64,000 bases of DNA from ZC4RG35 sp964571765 (lineage in GTDB: Bacteria > Actinomycetota > Acidimicrobiia > Spongiisociales > ZC4RG35), in NCBI GenBank assembly GCA_964571765.1, contig CAZNDH010000005.1:1-64000 (forward strand). The letters run 5' to 3'. Positions 32,710 to 42,421 of the stretch are shown here, in pieces. Positions within the stretch are counted from its first letter, which is position 1; each line of letters starts with the position of its first letter. The position numbers and the translations under genes were made by a program. Below the pieces are notes generated by a model. It did no database searches. It was not told where the DNA came from and saw only the letters and a program-made list of their open reading frames with translations.

Positions 32710-32950
32710 TTAGCAGAGGTCGTCGAGGGCCAGGCCGGCGGCACCCCCCGAGGTAGGGTCGGCGATGAGGATCCGGACGTCCTCCCTGATCCGCTCCTCG
32801 TCGTAAGGTCCGGCCCGCCGAGGTCCCCGAGCTGTAGTCCCGGTTCACCGCCAGCACCCCGACCCGCTCCATGCTCACCGTGAGGCCGATGTCGATGAAG
32901 TCGACCAGCCAGTCCCGGGAGCTGTCGGTTGTCAGATGTCCGGAACTCGG
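32710..32950 (-). pseudogene. Frameshifted remnant of an unidentified gene
   Basis: Reading right to left, one frame gives protein-like sequence (DWLVDFIDIGLTVSMERVG, then VLAVNRDYSSGTSAG). It stops making sense near 32825. A different frame continues with YDEERIREDVRILIADPTS then GGAAGLALDDLC and a TAA stop at 32710-32712. The two halves read naturally as one C-terminal segment, which implies a one- or two-base frameshift and loss of the N-terminus. No convincing coding sequence extends right of about 32950. Family unknown. A sequencing error is an alternative to true decay. Confidence 0.45.
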
Positions 32951-33042
32951 TCGCGCCCACACCAGACGAGTCCGTGGGAGGGGCCGGTGAGGCGGTCACA
33001 TCTCCTTGTAGAGTGCCGCTCCGCCATGCCACCGATTTCCCC

Positions 33043-33780
33043 ATGACATCCAGGGCAACTGACACGGGAACGATCGTCGTCGAAAACGTCACCAAGCGAT
33101 TCGGGCGGGTCTCCGCCCTGGACGACGTCTCCGTCAGTTTCGGCACCGGGGCCACAGCACTATTGGGGCGGAACGGAGCGGGCAAGACCACCCTGATCAA
33201 CCTGCTCTCGGGGGTCGTCCTGCCCAGCGGGGGCTTGATCACGGTGGCGGGCCATCCGGCGGGGTCCCCCGAAGCTGTGCAAATGATCGCCCGTCAAATG
33301 GAGCTCCCCGGATCCGCCGGCTTCCTCACTCCGGGACGGTTACGCCGCATCTTCGGCCTCGACGACGAGGAGGCCTCGAAGCTCCGTCGGCTTCTCGAGG
33401 AGTTCACGGTCCCTCGGCGCGTCCTCGGCAAGATGTCAACCGGTAATCAGCTCAAGTTCGCCCTGTCGCTGGCTTTCGCCCGGTCCCGTCCCATCCTGCT
33501 TCTGGACGAACCGACGGCCGGCCTCGACATATTCGGTGTCGAGATCCTGACCCGGCTCATCAAGGAGCGCTGCGACGCCGGTCTCGTCACCCTGGTGGCG
33601 ACCCACCAGCCAACATTGACACCGGAGATCTTCGACAGGGCGGTGGTCATCGACCAGGGCAGGCTCCTCTACGAGGGCGACCTCAACGGACTGCTCACGA
33701 TGGCACCGATCGACGGTGAAGCGGCCACCACGCGCCTCGCCATCGCCATGACACGACTCATCGGGAATCTTCCTCGATGA
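33043..33780 (+). CDS. ABC transporter ATPase
   Basis: A 245-residue ATPase. Walker A is GRNGAGKTT (about 40-48), and a short Q-loop region reads ARQMELPG. The degenerate signature is KMSTGNQLKFALSLA, with Walker B ILLLDEPTAGLD and H-loop VATHQP. ATG 33043 gives the standard N-terminus (TIVVENVTKRFGRVSALDD). TAGAGT about 25 bases upstream may be the -10. It overlaps the permease gene by four bases and forms a two-gene transporter. The roughly 340 bases before it hold only the frameshifted remnant. Confidence 0.9.
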   Translation: MTSRATDTGTIVVENVTKRFGRVSALDDVSVSFGTGATALLGRNGAGKTTLINLLSGVVLPSGGLITVAGHPAGSPEAVQMIARQMELPGSAGFLTPGRLRRIFGLDDEEASKLRRLLEEFTVPRRVLGKMSTGNQLKFALSLAFARSRPILLLDEPTAGLDIFGVEILTRLIKERCDAGLVTLVATHQPTLTPEIFDRAVVIDQGRLLYEGDLNGLLTMAPIDGEAATTRLAIAMTRLIGNLPR

Positions 33781-34673
33781 CCAGGTTGCGCGGAGTCGGC
33801 TCTGCGGTCTCACCGGCCGGGCTCCTGGTGCCCATCGTCCTCGCCGGTCTTCTGTCGTGGCAGGCAATGAGCGGCATCACCGGTGAGTTCGACCAGGCCC
33901 GCCGCTGTGCCATCGACTGGCAGCGGGCCATCGAGGCTCTCGAGGGAGGAGCCACCGACTACAACGGGGCATGCATCGGTTTGTCGATAGGGGACGGTCA
34001 AGGAGGCATCCCTGACGACTTCTACAGGGAGCGGGAGCGAGCCTGGGCGGACTACAACGCCGCAGCCGAGCGACTCACCGCCAACCCATGGCGCAGGGCG
34101 GCCAACCATATGGGCGGAGGTGCCCTGGTGTTCTTGGCCCTCTTCTCCGGTGCCATGGTGGCCGGGTCGCCTCTGGGCTCGGCGGTGGCGGCCTGGGGAC
34201 TCTCCAATGGCTGGACCCGACCCAGCTGGGCGCGTTCCACTCTGATCCTCGTGTCTGTGGGAGTAGTCACCGCCTTCATGCTGGCTACCGGCATCGCCGT
34301 GGTCGTAACCCATCTCAAGGCGACCGGGGCAGGCGTCGCCGGCTCGTTTCCCCTGCCTGGCCTCGATGTCCTCACACCCATCCCCGCGTTGCTCTTCTAC
34401 GGTCTGGTGGGGACCGTTGCCGGGTTGGTGACCGGTCGAGGGGAGATCGGTGGAATGACCGCGGTCGTCGTTGCCCTCGGCGACTTCATGGCGGCGTCTC
34501 GCTTTGGCCTCGCGCCAGTGTTCCCATCCTCGTGGCACCAGACCGCGCTCGGAGCCGAGATCTCCCCGCTCACCGAGGCACAGGCTGTCCTGGCTGCGTC
34601 CGCAGCAGTTGTGCTGGTGACCGGATTCGTCTACTGGTACATGACACGGCGCCGGGACGTGCCCGACCGCTGA
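33777..34673 (+). CDS. ABC transporter permease-like membrane protein
   Basis: A 298-residue membrane protein. Helix 1 (about 12-32) is followed by a 70-residue extracytoplasmic loop with two cysteines (ARRCAIDWQ and NGACIGLS) that could form a disulfide. At least five further helices and a basic C-terminus (YMTRRRDVPDR) follow. The large first loop and later GSAVAAWGLSNGWTRPSW segment fit ABC-2 permeases. It is coupled to the upstream ATPase by ATGA. Substrate unknown. Confidence 0.8.
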   Translation: MTRLRGVGSAVSPAGLLVPIVLAGLLSWQAMSGITGEFDQARRCAIDWQRAIEALEGGATDYNGACIGLSIGDGQGGIPDDFYRERERAWADYNAAAERLTANPWRRAANHMGGGALVFLALFSGAMVAGSPLGSAVAAWGLSNGWTRPSWARSTLILVSVGVVTAFMLATGIAVVVTHLKATGAGVAGSFPLPGLDVLTPIPALLFYGLVGTVAGLVTGRGEIGGMTAVVVALGDFMAASRFGLAPVFPSSWHQTALGAEISPLTEAQAVLAASAAVVLVTGFVYWYMTRRRDVPDR

Positions 34674-34678
34674 AACGC

Positions 34679-35014
34679 CTACTCGACCCGGATGTCGACT
34701 CGGTGGTTGTAGAAGCAGATCCTGCCGGCGATCTCGACGGCTCCATCGAGCGGCTCCTCGTAACCCCAGGCAACGTCATGGTGAGTCCCGCCGTTGATCT
34801 CAGCCGACCAGTAGCGGGCCCTCCCTTTCCAGGGGCACCGCGACGTGGAGTCGGTCTCGCTGAGCAAGTCGAGCCGCACGTCCTCCTTGGGAAGGTAATA
34901 CCTCACCGGGAGATCCCCCTCGTGGAGGGCTATGGCCCCGGTTGAGTCGGCAACGGTCACCCCGTCGATCTCGATGGTGACCCGTGACTCCAGAGGCTCA
35001 AAGGTATTGCCCAT
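34679..35014 (-). CDS. DUF427-family protein
   Basis: A 111-residue beta-rich protein of the DUF427 family. Recognisable motifs are RVTIEIDGVTVADS, LPVRYYLPKEDVRLDLL, the CPWKGRARYWSAEI box and the C-terminal AWGYEEPLDGA...GRICFYN region. The Cys-Pro-Trp-Lys-Gly motif is the strongest signature. Molecular role is unknown for the family. It converges with the ABC permease gene, five bases apart. Confidence 0.9.
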   Translation of the reverse strand: MGNTFEPLESRVTIEIDGVTVADSTGAIALHEGDLPVRYYLPKEDVRLDLLSETDSTSRCPWKGRARYWSAEINGGTHHDVAWGYEEPLDGAVEIAGRICFYNHRVDIRVE

Positions 35015-35188
35015 ACCGCGACCATTCTGTCACGCTTGCCGTCGAATCGACGCCGAGGCCGGGAAGGCCGATGAGAGTTCAATGCTGGATACCCCCAGCC
35101 TCATGGCGTAGGCATCCCTGAACGCATTCGACACCCTCGGAGGCTGGCTCGGATTGGCACTGTGAAGACGTCTCCACGCCCGACCCCC
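35015..35188. other. Intergenic stretch, nothing recognised
   Basis: This stretch between two minus-strand genes has no protein-like frame and no strong hairpin that I could see. It would hold the promoter of the DUF427 gene. CAGAAT nine bases before ATG 35014 is a weak -10 candidate. Confidence 0.4.
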
Positions 35189-36214
35189 TCAGTAGACCAC
35201 CAGGGTGTCCAGCGGTGTGCCCAAGGCGAGGGCACGGCTCTCCCAGTACTCCTCGAAACGGGAGCGAAATGAACCCGGCTTCTCGGCGTACACCCTGCGG
35301 CCCAATACCTCGGAGGCCACCCTGAGCTCGGCGCGGCGCTGGGTGACCAGGGCAACGAACACCGAGCGCTCTCGGGGATGGGGGCACAGGTCAGGCCTGG
35401 CCCGGAGCAGGTCGAGCATTTCGGCATGATCGTGGTCCTCCCCGAGGAGCAGCCCCAGGCGTTCGAGGGTGACCACCATCCCCCCGATCAGCTCGGGCCA
35501 CAGCGGGACCAGGAACTCCAACTGGTTGCGTAACGTCTTCGCCTTCTTGCGCCAGTCGTGGAAGGTCTCTCCGCTGGGCCGGGTATAGGCCGCCACCATC
35601 CTCGCCCGGCCCCCGGCATAGGTAGCTCCCAAGCCGGGTCCGACCGCCTGGTAGCTGTCGCCGATTCCGATGCCGTACACCTCTCGGGCGTCGGAGTCGG
35701 TCGGCCACGACGAATAGCGTGCGTAGGCCCTCTCCAGGTTCTCGACGACCTTGACAACCAGGGTCGGGTCTTCCATCGCCTTCAGCAGGGCGAGGTCGCG
35801 TCTCCGCTCGACGCTGTGGATCAGCTCCTCGAATGTGCCCTCGGCCAGGAAGTCGCCGTAGAGGTCGCCGACCAGATGGGCCGCGTCGGCTACCGCAGTT
35901 GCCGACCGGGTCTCGGTGAGCAAGCGGGCGGTGTCCCGCATGATCGAGTCCTCAAAGCGGAAGATCTTCTCCCCCAAGTCCTCCCTGACCAGGGCGAGGA
36001 GCGCCCGCACCCTCTTCAGGGACTTTCGGGCCTCGTGCACCGCGGCAGGAAAGTGCTCCTCACCCTCGAAGAAGCCTGAGGCGGCGTTCTCGAACTGCTC
36101 CAGGGCAATGCGTTTCACCCCCGCGGGAAGCCTTTCGGAGATGCCCAACTGGCGGCTCGGGTCGAGGTCCGACGGTGGCGGCCCGGTGTGGGGATACGTT
36201 GCCAGGGCGAACAC
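35189..36214 (-). CDS. CHAD-domain protein
   Basis: A 341-residue helical protein with a CHAD domain, a histidine-rich helical fold associated with polyphosphate binding. AAVHEARKSLKRVRALLALV (about residue 58) carries the conserved His and Arg/Lys helix. FHDWRKKAKTLRNQLEFL and LLGEDHDHAEMLDLL are the second-half motifs. No CYTH domain is fused. GTG 36214 has TACGCT six bases upstream (leaderless pattern), and the frame upstream of it is antisense to the Nudix gene. Divergent from Nudix with only 24 bases between starts. Confidence 0.88.
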   Translation of the reverse strand: MFALATYPHTGPPPSDLDPSRQLGISERLPAGVKRIALEQFENAASGFFEGEEHFPAAVHEARKSLKRVRALLALVREDLGEKIFRFEDSIMRDTARLLTETRSATAVADAAHLVGDLYGDFLAEGTFEELIHSVERRRDLALLKAMEDPTLVVKVVENLERAYARYSSWPTDSDAREVYGIGIGDSYQAVGPGLGATYAGGRARMVAAYTRPSGETFHDWRKKAKTLRNQLEFLVPLWPELIGGMVVTLERLGLLLGEDHDHAEMLDLLRARPDLCPHPRERSVFVALVTQRRAELRVASEVLGRRVYAEKPGSFRSRFEEYWESRALALGTPLDTLVVY

Positions 36215-36220
36215 CCGGCC

Positions 36221-36230
36221 AGCGTAATGT
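36221..36230. promoter_or_regulatory. Overlapping divergent -10 elements (CHAD / Nudix)
   Basis: Leftward TACGCT (read from 36226 to 36221) lies six bases from the CHAD GTG. Rightward TAATGT (36225-36230) lies eight bases from the Nudix ATG 36239. The two hexamers share two base pairs, so polymerase could serve only one direction at a time. Confidence 0.5.
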
Positions 36231-36238
36231 CGGGATCC

Positions 36239-36691
36239 ATGAGATCCGCGGGTCTTCTCCCTTACCGGCTCGACCGGACCTTGGAGGTCCTGATCGCCCA
36301 TCCCGGTGGCCCCTATTTCACCCGAAAAGACGCTGGGTGGTGGTCGGTGGTGAAAGGCCAGGTCAGACCCGGAGAGTCGCCTGAGACGGCAGCGGCTCGG
36401 GAGTTCGAAGAGGAGACCGGGTGGCCTCCGCCGAACCGGCTCTGGGTCCCTCTGGGCGAGACCGTGCTCAAGTCGCGCAAGAAGGTGGTCGCCTGGGCGG
36501 TGGAACACGACTTCGACTTGTCCGGTTTCACACCGGGGACTTTCCTGCTCCACGGCAGAGAGTATCCCGAGATCGACCGTGTCGAGTGGATGGAACCCGA
36601 TGAGGCCAGGACCAAGCTCAACCCGGCGCAGCGGGTGTTCATCGACCGTCTAGAGACCCACGTCGGGTTGAATGTATTCAGGAAGGAGTGA
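36239..36691 (+). CDS. Nudix hydrolase
   Basis: A 150-residue Nudix hydrolase. The Nudix box is complete (GQVRPGESPETAAAREFEEE, then TGW), with the metal-binding REFEEE. The N-terminus SAGLLPYR is typical of a subgroup of predicted NTP pyrophosphohydrolases. The late EIDRVEWMEPDEARTKL is also family-like. Substrate unknown. ATG 36239 is preferred over ATG 36227 because TAATGT lies eight bases upstream of it and the extra four codons would overlap that element. Confidence 0.9.
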   Translation: MRSAGLLPYRLDRTLEVLIAHPGGPYFTRKDAGWWSVVKGQVRPGESPETAAAREFEEETGWPPPNRLWVPLGETVLKSRKKVVAWAVEHDFDLSGFTPGTFLLHGREYPEIDRVEWMEPDEARTKLNPAQRVFIDRLETHVGLNVFRKE

Positions 36692-36694
36692 GCG

Positions 36695-37099
36695 GTGGCT
36701 GACGAGATGCCCAAGACCGAGGCCGAGTGGAGGGTCAAGCTGACCCCCGAGCAATACCACGTGCTCCGCGAGGGTGGCACTGAGCGGGCCTTTACCGGAA
36801 GCTATTGGGATTCGAAGAAGCCAGGTGTCTACCACTGCGCCGGCTGCGGCGCCGAGTTGTTCTCCAGCGACACCAAGTATGAGTCTGGTTCGGGTTGGCC
36901 CAGCTTCTACCAGCCGCTGGACACGAACATGATCGAGGAGCTGGAGGACCGTTCCTTCGGGATGGTCCGGACCGAGATCCGCTGCTCCAACTGCGGGGGC
37001 CATCTCGGCCACGTCTTCGACGATGGGCCCAACCCCACCGGCCTCCGCTATTGCGTCAACTCGGCTTCGCTGCAACTCGAACAGGACGAGGGGACCTAA
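36695..37099 (+). CDS. msrB: Peptide methionine sulfoxide reductase MsrB
   Basis: Reduces methionine-R-sulfoxide in proteins. The 134-residue protein has two zinc CxxC pairs (CAGC and CSNC), GSGWPSFYQPL, GHLGHVFDDGP and the catalytic Cys in RYCVNSASL. GTG 36695 has AGGAGTGAG directly upstream and follows the Nudix stop by three bases, so the two may be cotranscribed. The stop overlaps the convergent acetyltransferase gene by four bases. Confidence 0.96.
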   Translation: MADEMPKTEAEWRVKLTPEQYHVLREGGTERAFTGSYWDSKKPGVYHCAGCGAELFSSDTKYESGSGWPSFYQPLDTNMIEELEDRSFGMVRTEIRCSNCGGHLGHVFDDGPNPTGLRYCVNSASLQLEQDEGT

Positions 37100-37674
37100 G
37101 CGCCGCGACGAAAGGACTCCATCACCTCGACCAGCTCCTCTTCATTTTCGCCCACGGCCGCCTGCTCGATCGCAAGCCGACCCTCGAGCAGCCCGTCCGC
37201 ATCGACTACGCCGGCGCCGAGGAGCGTGAGCGCCCCGAGCACCCTGGTGTTCGAGGGGAGGACTTCGAAGCGGAGCTCGGCGATGCCGTCGGCACGGGCC
37301 ACCGCCACCAGCGCCTCGAACAGGGCGGTTCCAACTCCGAGCCCCTGGTGTTCGTCGAGGACGGTTACCGCCACCTCGGCCGAGCTCTCGTCGACTCTGA
37401 TGTAGCGGCCCACTCCTACCCCCAAATCGTCGATCACCGCCGCCCAGGCGACATGATCCCGCTGGTCGACATCGCTGAGATAGTCCCACTCGCTCTCGGA
37501 GAGCCGGTCCCTACCCTGTCCGAACCGGGCGAAACGGCTGTCGATCGATAGCTCCTCCAGTCCTTCCACCAGGTAGTGGCGGTCGACTGGTGACAGCGGT
37601 GCGAGGACAACCGTCCCGCCGCGCGACAGGGGGACCTCGGCCCGCGGCCGATCGGCTGGGATCTCGACACGCAT
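37096..37674 (-). CDS. GNAT-family acetyltransferase
   Basis: A 192-residue protein. The acetyl-CoA motif is VLDEHQGLGVGTALFEAL (about residues 107-124). The first half has LSIDSRFARFGQGRDRLSE and DQRDHVAWAAVIDD, found in a group of actinobacterial acetyltransferases linked to small-molecule or protein acetylation. ATG 37674 is chosen because GGAG lies about six bases upstream; ATG 37686 is the alternative. Acceptor unknown. Confidence 0.85.
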   Translation of the reverse strand: MRVEIPADRPRAEVPLSRGGTVVLAPLSPVDRHYLVEGLEELSIDSRFARFGQGRDRLSESEWDYLSDVDQRDHVAWAAVIDDLGVGVGRYIRVDESSAEVAVTVLDEHQGLGVGTALFEALVAVARADGIAELRFEVLPSNTRVLGALTLLGAGVVDADGLLEGRLAIEQAAVGENEEELVEVMESFRRGA

Positions 37675-37743
37675 GGCAGGCTCCATTGTCGTCGTCGGGC
37701 CACGTTGCCGGGCAGGTTACGGTGCGGGCGGTAACTTCAGGGC

Positions 37744-38667
37744 ATGGCAAGGCAACGTTCGGTCACCGTCACCTCCGACTTCGGGTCGGGACGGCGAGAG
37801 TCCCATGACGCCTCTCCGTTCTATGCCAGGTTCACACCACCCGAGATCACTGCCGACGACCACGTGGCCCCTCCGGCCAGCCTCGACGTCCTCTTCCACG
37901 GTGACGCCCGGGAGATGACCTCTGACCAGGTAGCCGACCGTTCGGTGGCCCTGGTGGTCACCTCACCTCCCTACTTCGCCGGAAAGGAGTACGAGAGTGA
38001 TGCCTCGGGCCCCGGTGTGCCCTCCAACTACATGGAGTACCTGGTGATGCTGCGGGAGGTGCTCGGGGTCTGCCGCGACAAGCTGGAGCCGGGAGGACGG
38101 ATGGCGGTCAACGTCGCCAACCTGGGCCGCAAGCCGTACCGGTCGTTGTCCGCCGACATCATCGGCATCCTCCAGGACGACCTGGGGATGCTCCTCCGTG
38201 GCGAGGTGATCTGGAGGAAGGCCAGAGCCGCCGGTGGCAGCTGTGCCTGGGGCTCGTACATGTCCCCGCAGAACCCGGTCCTCCGTGACGTCACCGAGCG
38301 GGTGGTCATCGCCTCGAAGGGTCGGTTCGACCGAGCCCGAAAACCGGCACAGCGCCGGGCCGAGGGCCTCCCCCACCAACCAACCATCGCCGCAGAGGAG
38401 TTCCTCGAGGCCACCGTGGATGTCTGGGAGATCCCCCCGGAGAGCGCCACCCGGGTTGGCCATCCCGCCCCCTTCCCGGTGACCCTGCCCCGCCGCCTCA
38501 TCGAGCTGTACACCTACCGGTGGGATCTGGTGCTCGACCCGTTCATCGGTTCGGGCTCGACTGCGGTGGCCGCGGTCGAGACCGAACGGCACTACGTCGG
38601 GTTCGACACCGATCGGGGCTACCTCGACCTGGCGGAGGAGCGCCTCGCCCAGGTGGTGGTGGGATGA
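37744..38667 (+). CDS. Orphan site-specific DNA methyltransferase (beta-class, TSPPY)
   Basis: A 307-residue amino-methyltransferase. The catalytic motif TSPPYFAG (about residue 77) precedes the S-adenosylmethionine motif LDPFIGSGSTAVAA (about 263-276), the beta-class order. The target-recognition region lies between (about 150-230). TSPPY allows either N4-cytosine or N6-adenine methylation. No restriction gene is adjacent, so this is an orphan methylase, probably regulatory or protective. ATG 37744 has TAACTT six bases upstream. The stop overlaps a phosphatase gene (ATGA). Confidence 0.88.
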   Translation: MARQRSVTVTSDFGSGRRESHDASPFYARFTPPEITADDHVAPPASLDVLFHGDAREMTSDQVADRSVALVVTSPPYFAGKEYESDASGPGVPSNYMEYLVMLREVLGVCRDKLEPGGRMAVNVANLGRKPYRSLSADIIGILQDDLGMLLRGEVIWRKARAAGGSCAWGSYMSPQNPVLRDVTERVVIASKGRFDRARKPAQRRAEGLPHQPTIAAEEFLEATVDVWEIPPESATRVGHPAPFPVTLPRRLIELYTYRWDLVLDPFIGSGSTAVAAVETERHYVGFDTDRGYLDLAEERLAQVVVG

Positions 38668-39131
38668 GGGCCCTCGTGGTCTGCGCCGGCAACATCTGTC
38701 GGTCACCGGCCGCCGAGGCTGCCATCGAAGAAGCCGCCCGACGTGCAGGCATCGTGTTGGACCTGGACTCGGCGGGCACTGGTTCGTGGCACGTCGGCGA
38801 CCCGCCGCACCATCAGATGGTCGAGGCGGGACGTCGTGCCGGGCTGGAGATCACCGGTCGGGCGCGGAAGTTCACCGCCGCCGACTTCGACCGGTTCGAC
38901 GCCATCCTGGTGATGGATCGATCCAATCTCCGCCATGTCCTCGACCTGGCACCGTCACTCGAGGCCCGGGCCAAGGTGCGTCTCTTCCGCACCTACGACC
39001 CGGAAGCCGAAGAAGAGGAGGTCCCCGACCCGTACGGCGGGCCTGACCATGGCTACGACCGGACGGTGTCCATAGTCCGTGCCGCCGCCGCCGGCTTCGT
39101 CGACTCCCTGGTGTCAGCCGGTGTGGAGTGA
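38664..39131 (+). CDS. Low-molecular-weight protein-tyrosine phosphatase
   Basis: A 155-residue enzyme with the P-loop VVCAGNICRSPAAEA (Cys-x5-Arg at about residues 7-13), DSAGTGSWHVG and the general-acid motif VPDPYGG near residue 120. It could remove phosphate from tyrosine, or act on arsenate in related folds, but the DPYGG loop favours phosphatase. ATG 38664 is translationally coupled to the DNA methyltransferase gene, an unusual partner. The end is about 15 bases inside the convergent gene at 39114. Confidence 0.9.
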   Translation: MRALVVCAGNICRSPAAEAAIEEAARRAGIVLDLDSAGTGSWHVGDPPHHQMVEAGRRAGLEITGRARKFTAADFDRFDAILVMDRSNLRHVLDLAPSLEARAKVRLFRTYDPEAEEEEVPDPYGGPDHGYDRTVSIVRAAAAGFVDSLVSAGVE

Positions 39132-39821
39132 GCGGTATCCGGTGAGGAGGAAGTCGACGGCGGTCTCCACCGGATCCTCTGAACCCACCACGTCGGCGTA
39201 GGCCAGGCTGGCCCCCTTGAAGGCGGTGTCGTTCCAGAATCGGTCGGACCGGTCGATCTCCCCCCATGCCGACACGTAGAAGTAGGGCTCGGGATGGGCG
39301 TGGTCTCCCGGCGACACCCCATAGCTCGCCTTCCGGCCCGCTGCCTCGTCGCCGGCCTCGGTGGCCAGGTCGAAGTGCTCCGGCCACAGCCAGATCTCGG
39401 TGATGTCGGCTTGCCGGCCCAAACCCTGCAGGACCTGTTGGCCGAGGGCAAACACCTCTGCGATGAACCGGCTCGCCTCCCGGTCCACTCCCAAGGGGGC
39501 TTCGAGTGGCAGCGGCTCCAGCTCGTCACGGAAGCCCTCGAACCAATTGGGGTCGAAGACGCCGCCGAAGAAGTCGATGGCATCGCCGAGGGTGGTGATG
39601 GTTCGGGTGGCGACGGTGTCCTCACCCTCGTCGACGAGAAGGTCTCCATCGAGACGGAGCACCCGGCCGTCCATTGGAGGTGTGCCGAATCCACCGGGAG
39701 ATACCACCAGTCCCATCCTCCCGGAGTGGCGGTAGCGGGCCGGGGCCAGGACGAAGTAGACCAGTTGATGCAATGCATGGCGAGTCTGCTCCAAACCCCC
39801 CGGGATAGCTGGCGAGGTCAT
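39114..39821 (-). CDS. Hypothetical protein, possible DUF5996-like
   Basis: A 235-residue soluble protein with no signal or membrane segment. Recognisable features are an N-terminal helix with HALHQLVYF, a central WLWPEHFDLATEAG and the YGVSPGDHAHPEPYFYVSAWG segment, rich in His, Asp and Tyr and possibly metal-binding. This pattern reminds me of DUF5996 proteins, but I am not certain. ATG 39821 is preceded by GGAG at a normal distance. It converges with the phosphatase gene, overlapping by 18 bases. Confidence 0.7.
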   Translation of the reverse strand: MTSPAIPGGLEQTRHALHQLVYFVLAPARYRHSGRMGLVVSPGGFGTPPMDGRVLRLDGDLLVDEGEDTVATRTITTLGDAIDFFGGVFDPNWFEGFRDELEPLPLEAPLGVDREASRFIAEVFALGQQVLQGLGRQADITEIWLWPEHFDLATEAGDEAAGRKASYGVSPGDHAHPEPYFYVSAWGEIDRSDRFWNDTAFKGASLAYADVVGSEDPVETAVDFLLTGYRSLHTG

Positions 39822-39937
39822 GGGCGCTCCATTCGGAAGGCCACGGTAGACCCGGAGTCCTTCTTGCGAGCACTGGCGCCACCCCTACACCACTGGTGCC
39901 CACGGAACGGCTGGCGGTGGTCTACGGTTCACCCGGC

Positions 39938-40372
39938 ATGAGCAGGTGGAGCGAGGGGGTCCTCGCCGTGGTGATCGTCCTCGTCTTCGGGCTGGGGATG
40001 TACCTCTATGCAGCCGAGGGCTCCTCGGCGCCCGGGTCGGGATCGGGGACGACTGTCCCGGTCGAAGTCGACCCGGCGGCGGTGACCCGGGGTGAGGCCG
40101 CCGCCAACGGCGCCGGCTGCCTGATCTGCCACTCGGTCGATGGTTCGTCAGGTACCGGCCCCACCTTCAAGGGCCTCTACGGGTCGAGCCGTCCCCTGAC
40201 CACCGGCGAGTTCGTCACCGCCGACGATTCCTACCTGCTCACCTCGATCATCGACCCCGAGGCACAGGTCGTCGAAGGGTTCGACCCCGTGATGCCTGCC
40301 GAGTTCGAGAGCATGCTCACCACGGAGGAGATCGAGGACATCGTCGCCTTCATCAAGTCGCTGGCTTCTTAG
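39938..40372 (+). CDS. Membrane-anchored c-type cytochrome
   Basis: A 144-residue protein with one N-terminal membrane helix (about 6-27), a short Gly/Ser linker and a single haem domain. CLICH (about residue 63) is the haem attachment site, and DPVMPAEF near residue 110 provides the probable Met ligand. It is a short-range electron carrier on the outer face of the membrane, akin to the cytochromes that feed terminal oxidases. ATG 39938 is nine bases after TACGGT. No oxidase genes adjoin. Confidence 0.87.
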   Translation: MSRWSEGVLAVVIVLVFGLGMYLYAAEGSSAPGSGSGTTVPVEVDPAAVTRGEAAANGAGCLICHSVDGSSGTGPTFKGLYGSSRPLTTGEFVTADDSYLLTSIIDPEAQVVEGFDPVMPAEFESMLTTEEIEDIVAFIKSLAS

Positions 40373-40505
40373 CCTCGCTTCGGCCGGCTGTCCTCTGTAC
40401 CGCACTGTCGCCCTCGTCTGAGGGAGATCGGCGGCAACCGCCAAGTCGTCATCGGGGGACCTCGGTCGATGAGAGGTCGTGCCCCCCTCGCCTCCTTCGC
40501 GCGGT

Positions 40506-40522
40506 CCCCGCGGTTCGCGGGG
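40506..40522. terminator. GC hairpin between cytochrome c and dnaK
   Basis: CCCCGCG (40506-40512) pairs with CGCGGGG (40516-40522) over a GTT loop. It lies after the cytochrome gene and just before the dnaK promoter. No T-run follows, so it would be a weak or Rho-assisted terminator at best. An incidental palindrome is possible. Confidence 0.3.
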
Positions 40523-40535
40523 GTGTCGGCGGAAT

Positions 40536-40589
40536 ATGACACGACCCGACTCAGGTTGTAGTATCGGCGAACACTCAACTACTCGGAGG
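40536..40589 (+). promoter_or_regulatory. dnaK promoter with ACTCAA half-site and ribosome site
   Basis: -35 ATGACA (40536-40541), 17-bp spacer, -10 TAGTAT (40559-40564), predicted start near 40571 and a Shine-Dalgarno GGAGG (40585-40589) before ATG 40598. ACTCAAC (40573-40579), half of the HspR-box type CTTGAGT-N7-ACTCAAG, covers the transcription start, and ACTCAG (40550-40555) lies in the spacer. The canonical left arm is not present at the right spacing, so HspR binding is inferred from the hspR gene in the operon. Confidence 0.55.
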
Positions 40590-40597
40590 TTTGAATC

Positions 40598-42413
<1,816 letters not shown>

Positions 42414-42421
<8 letters not shown>

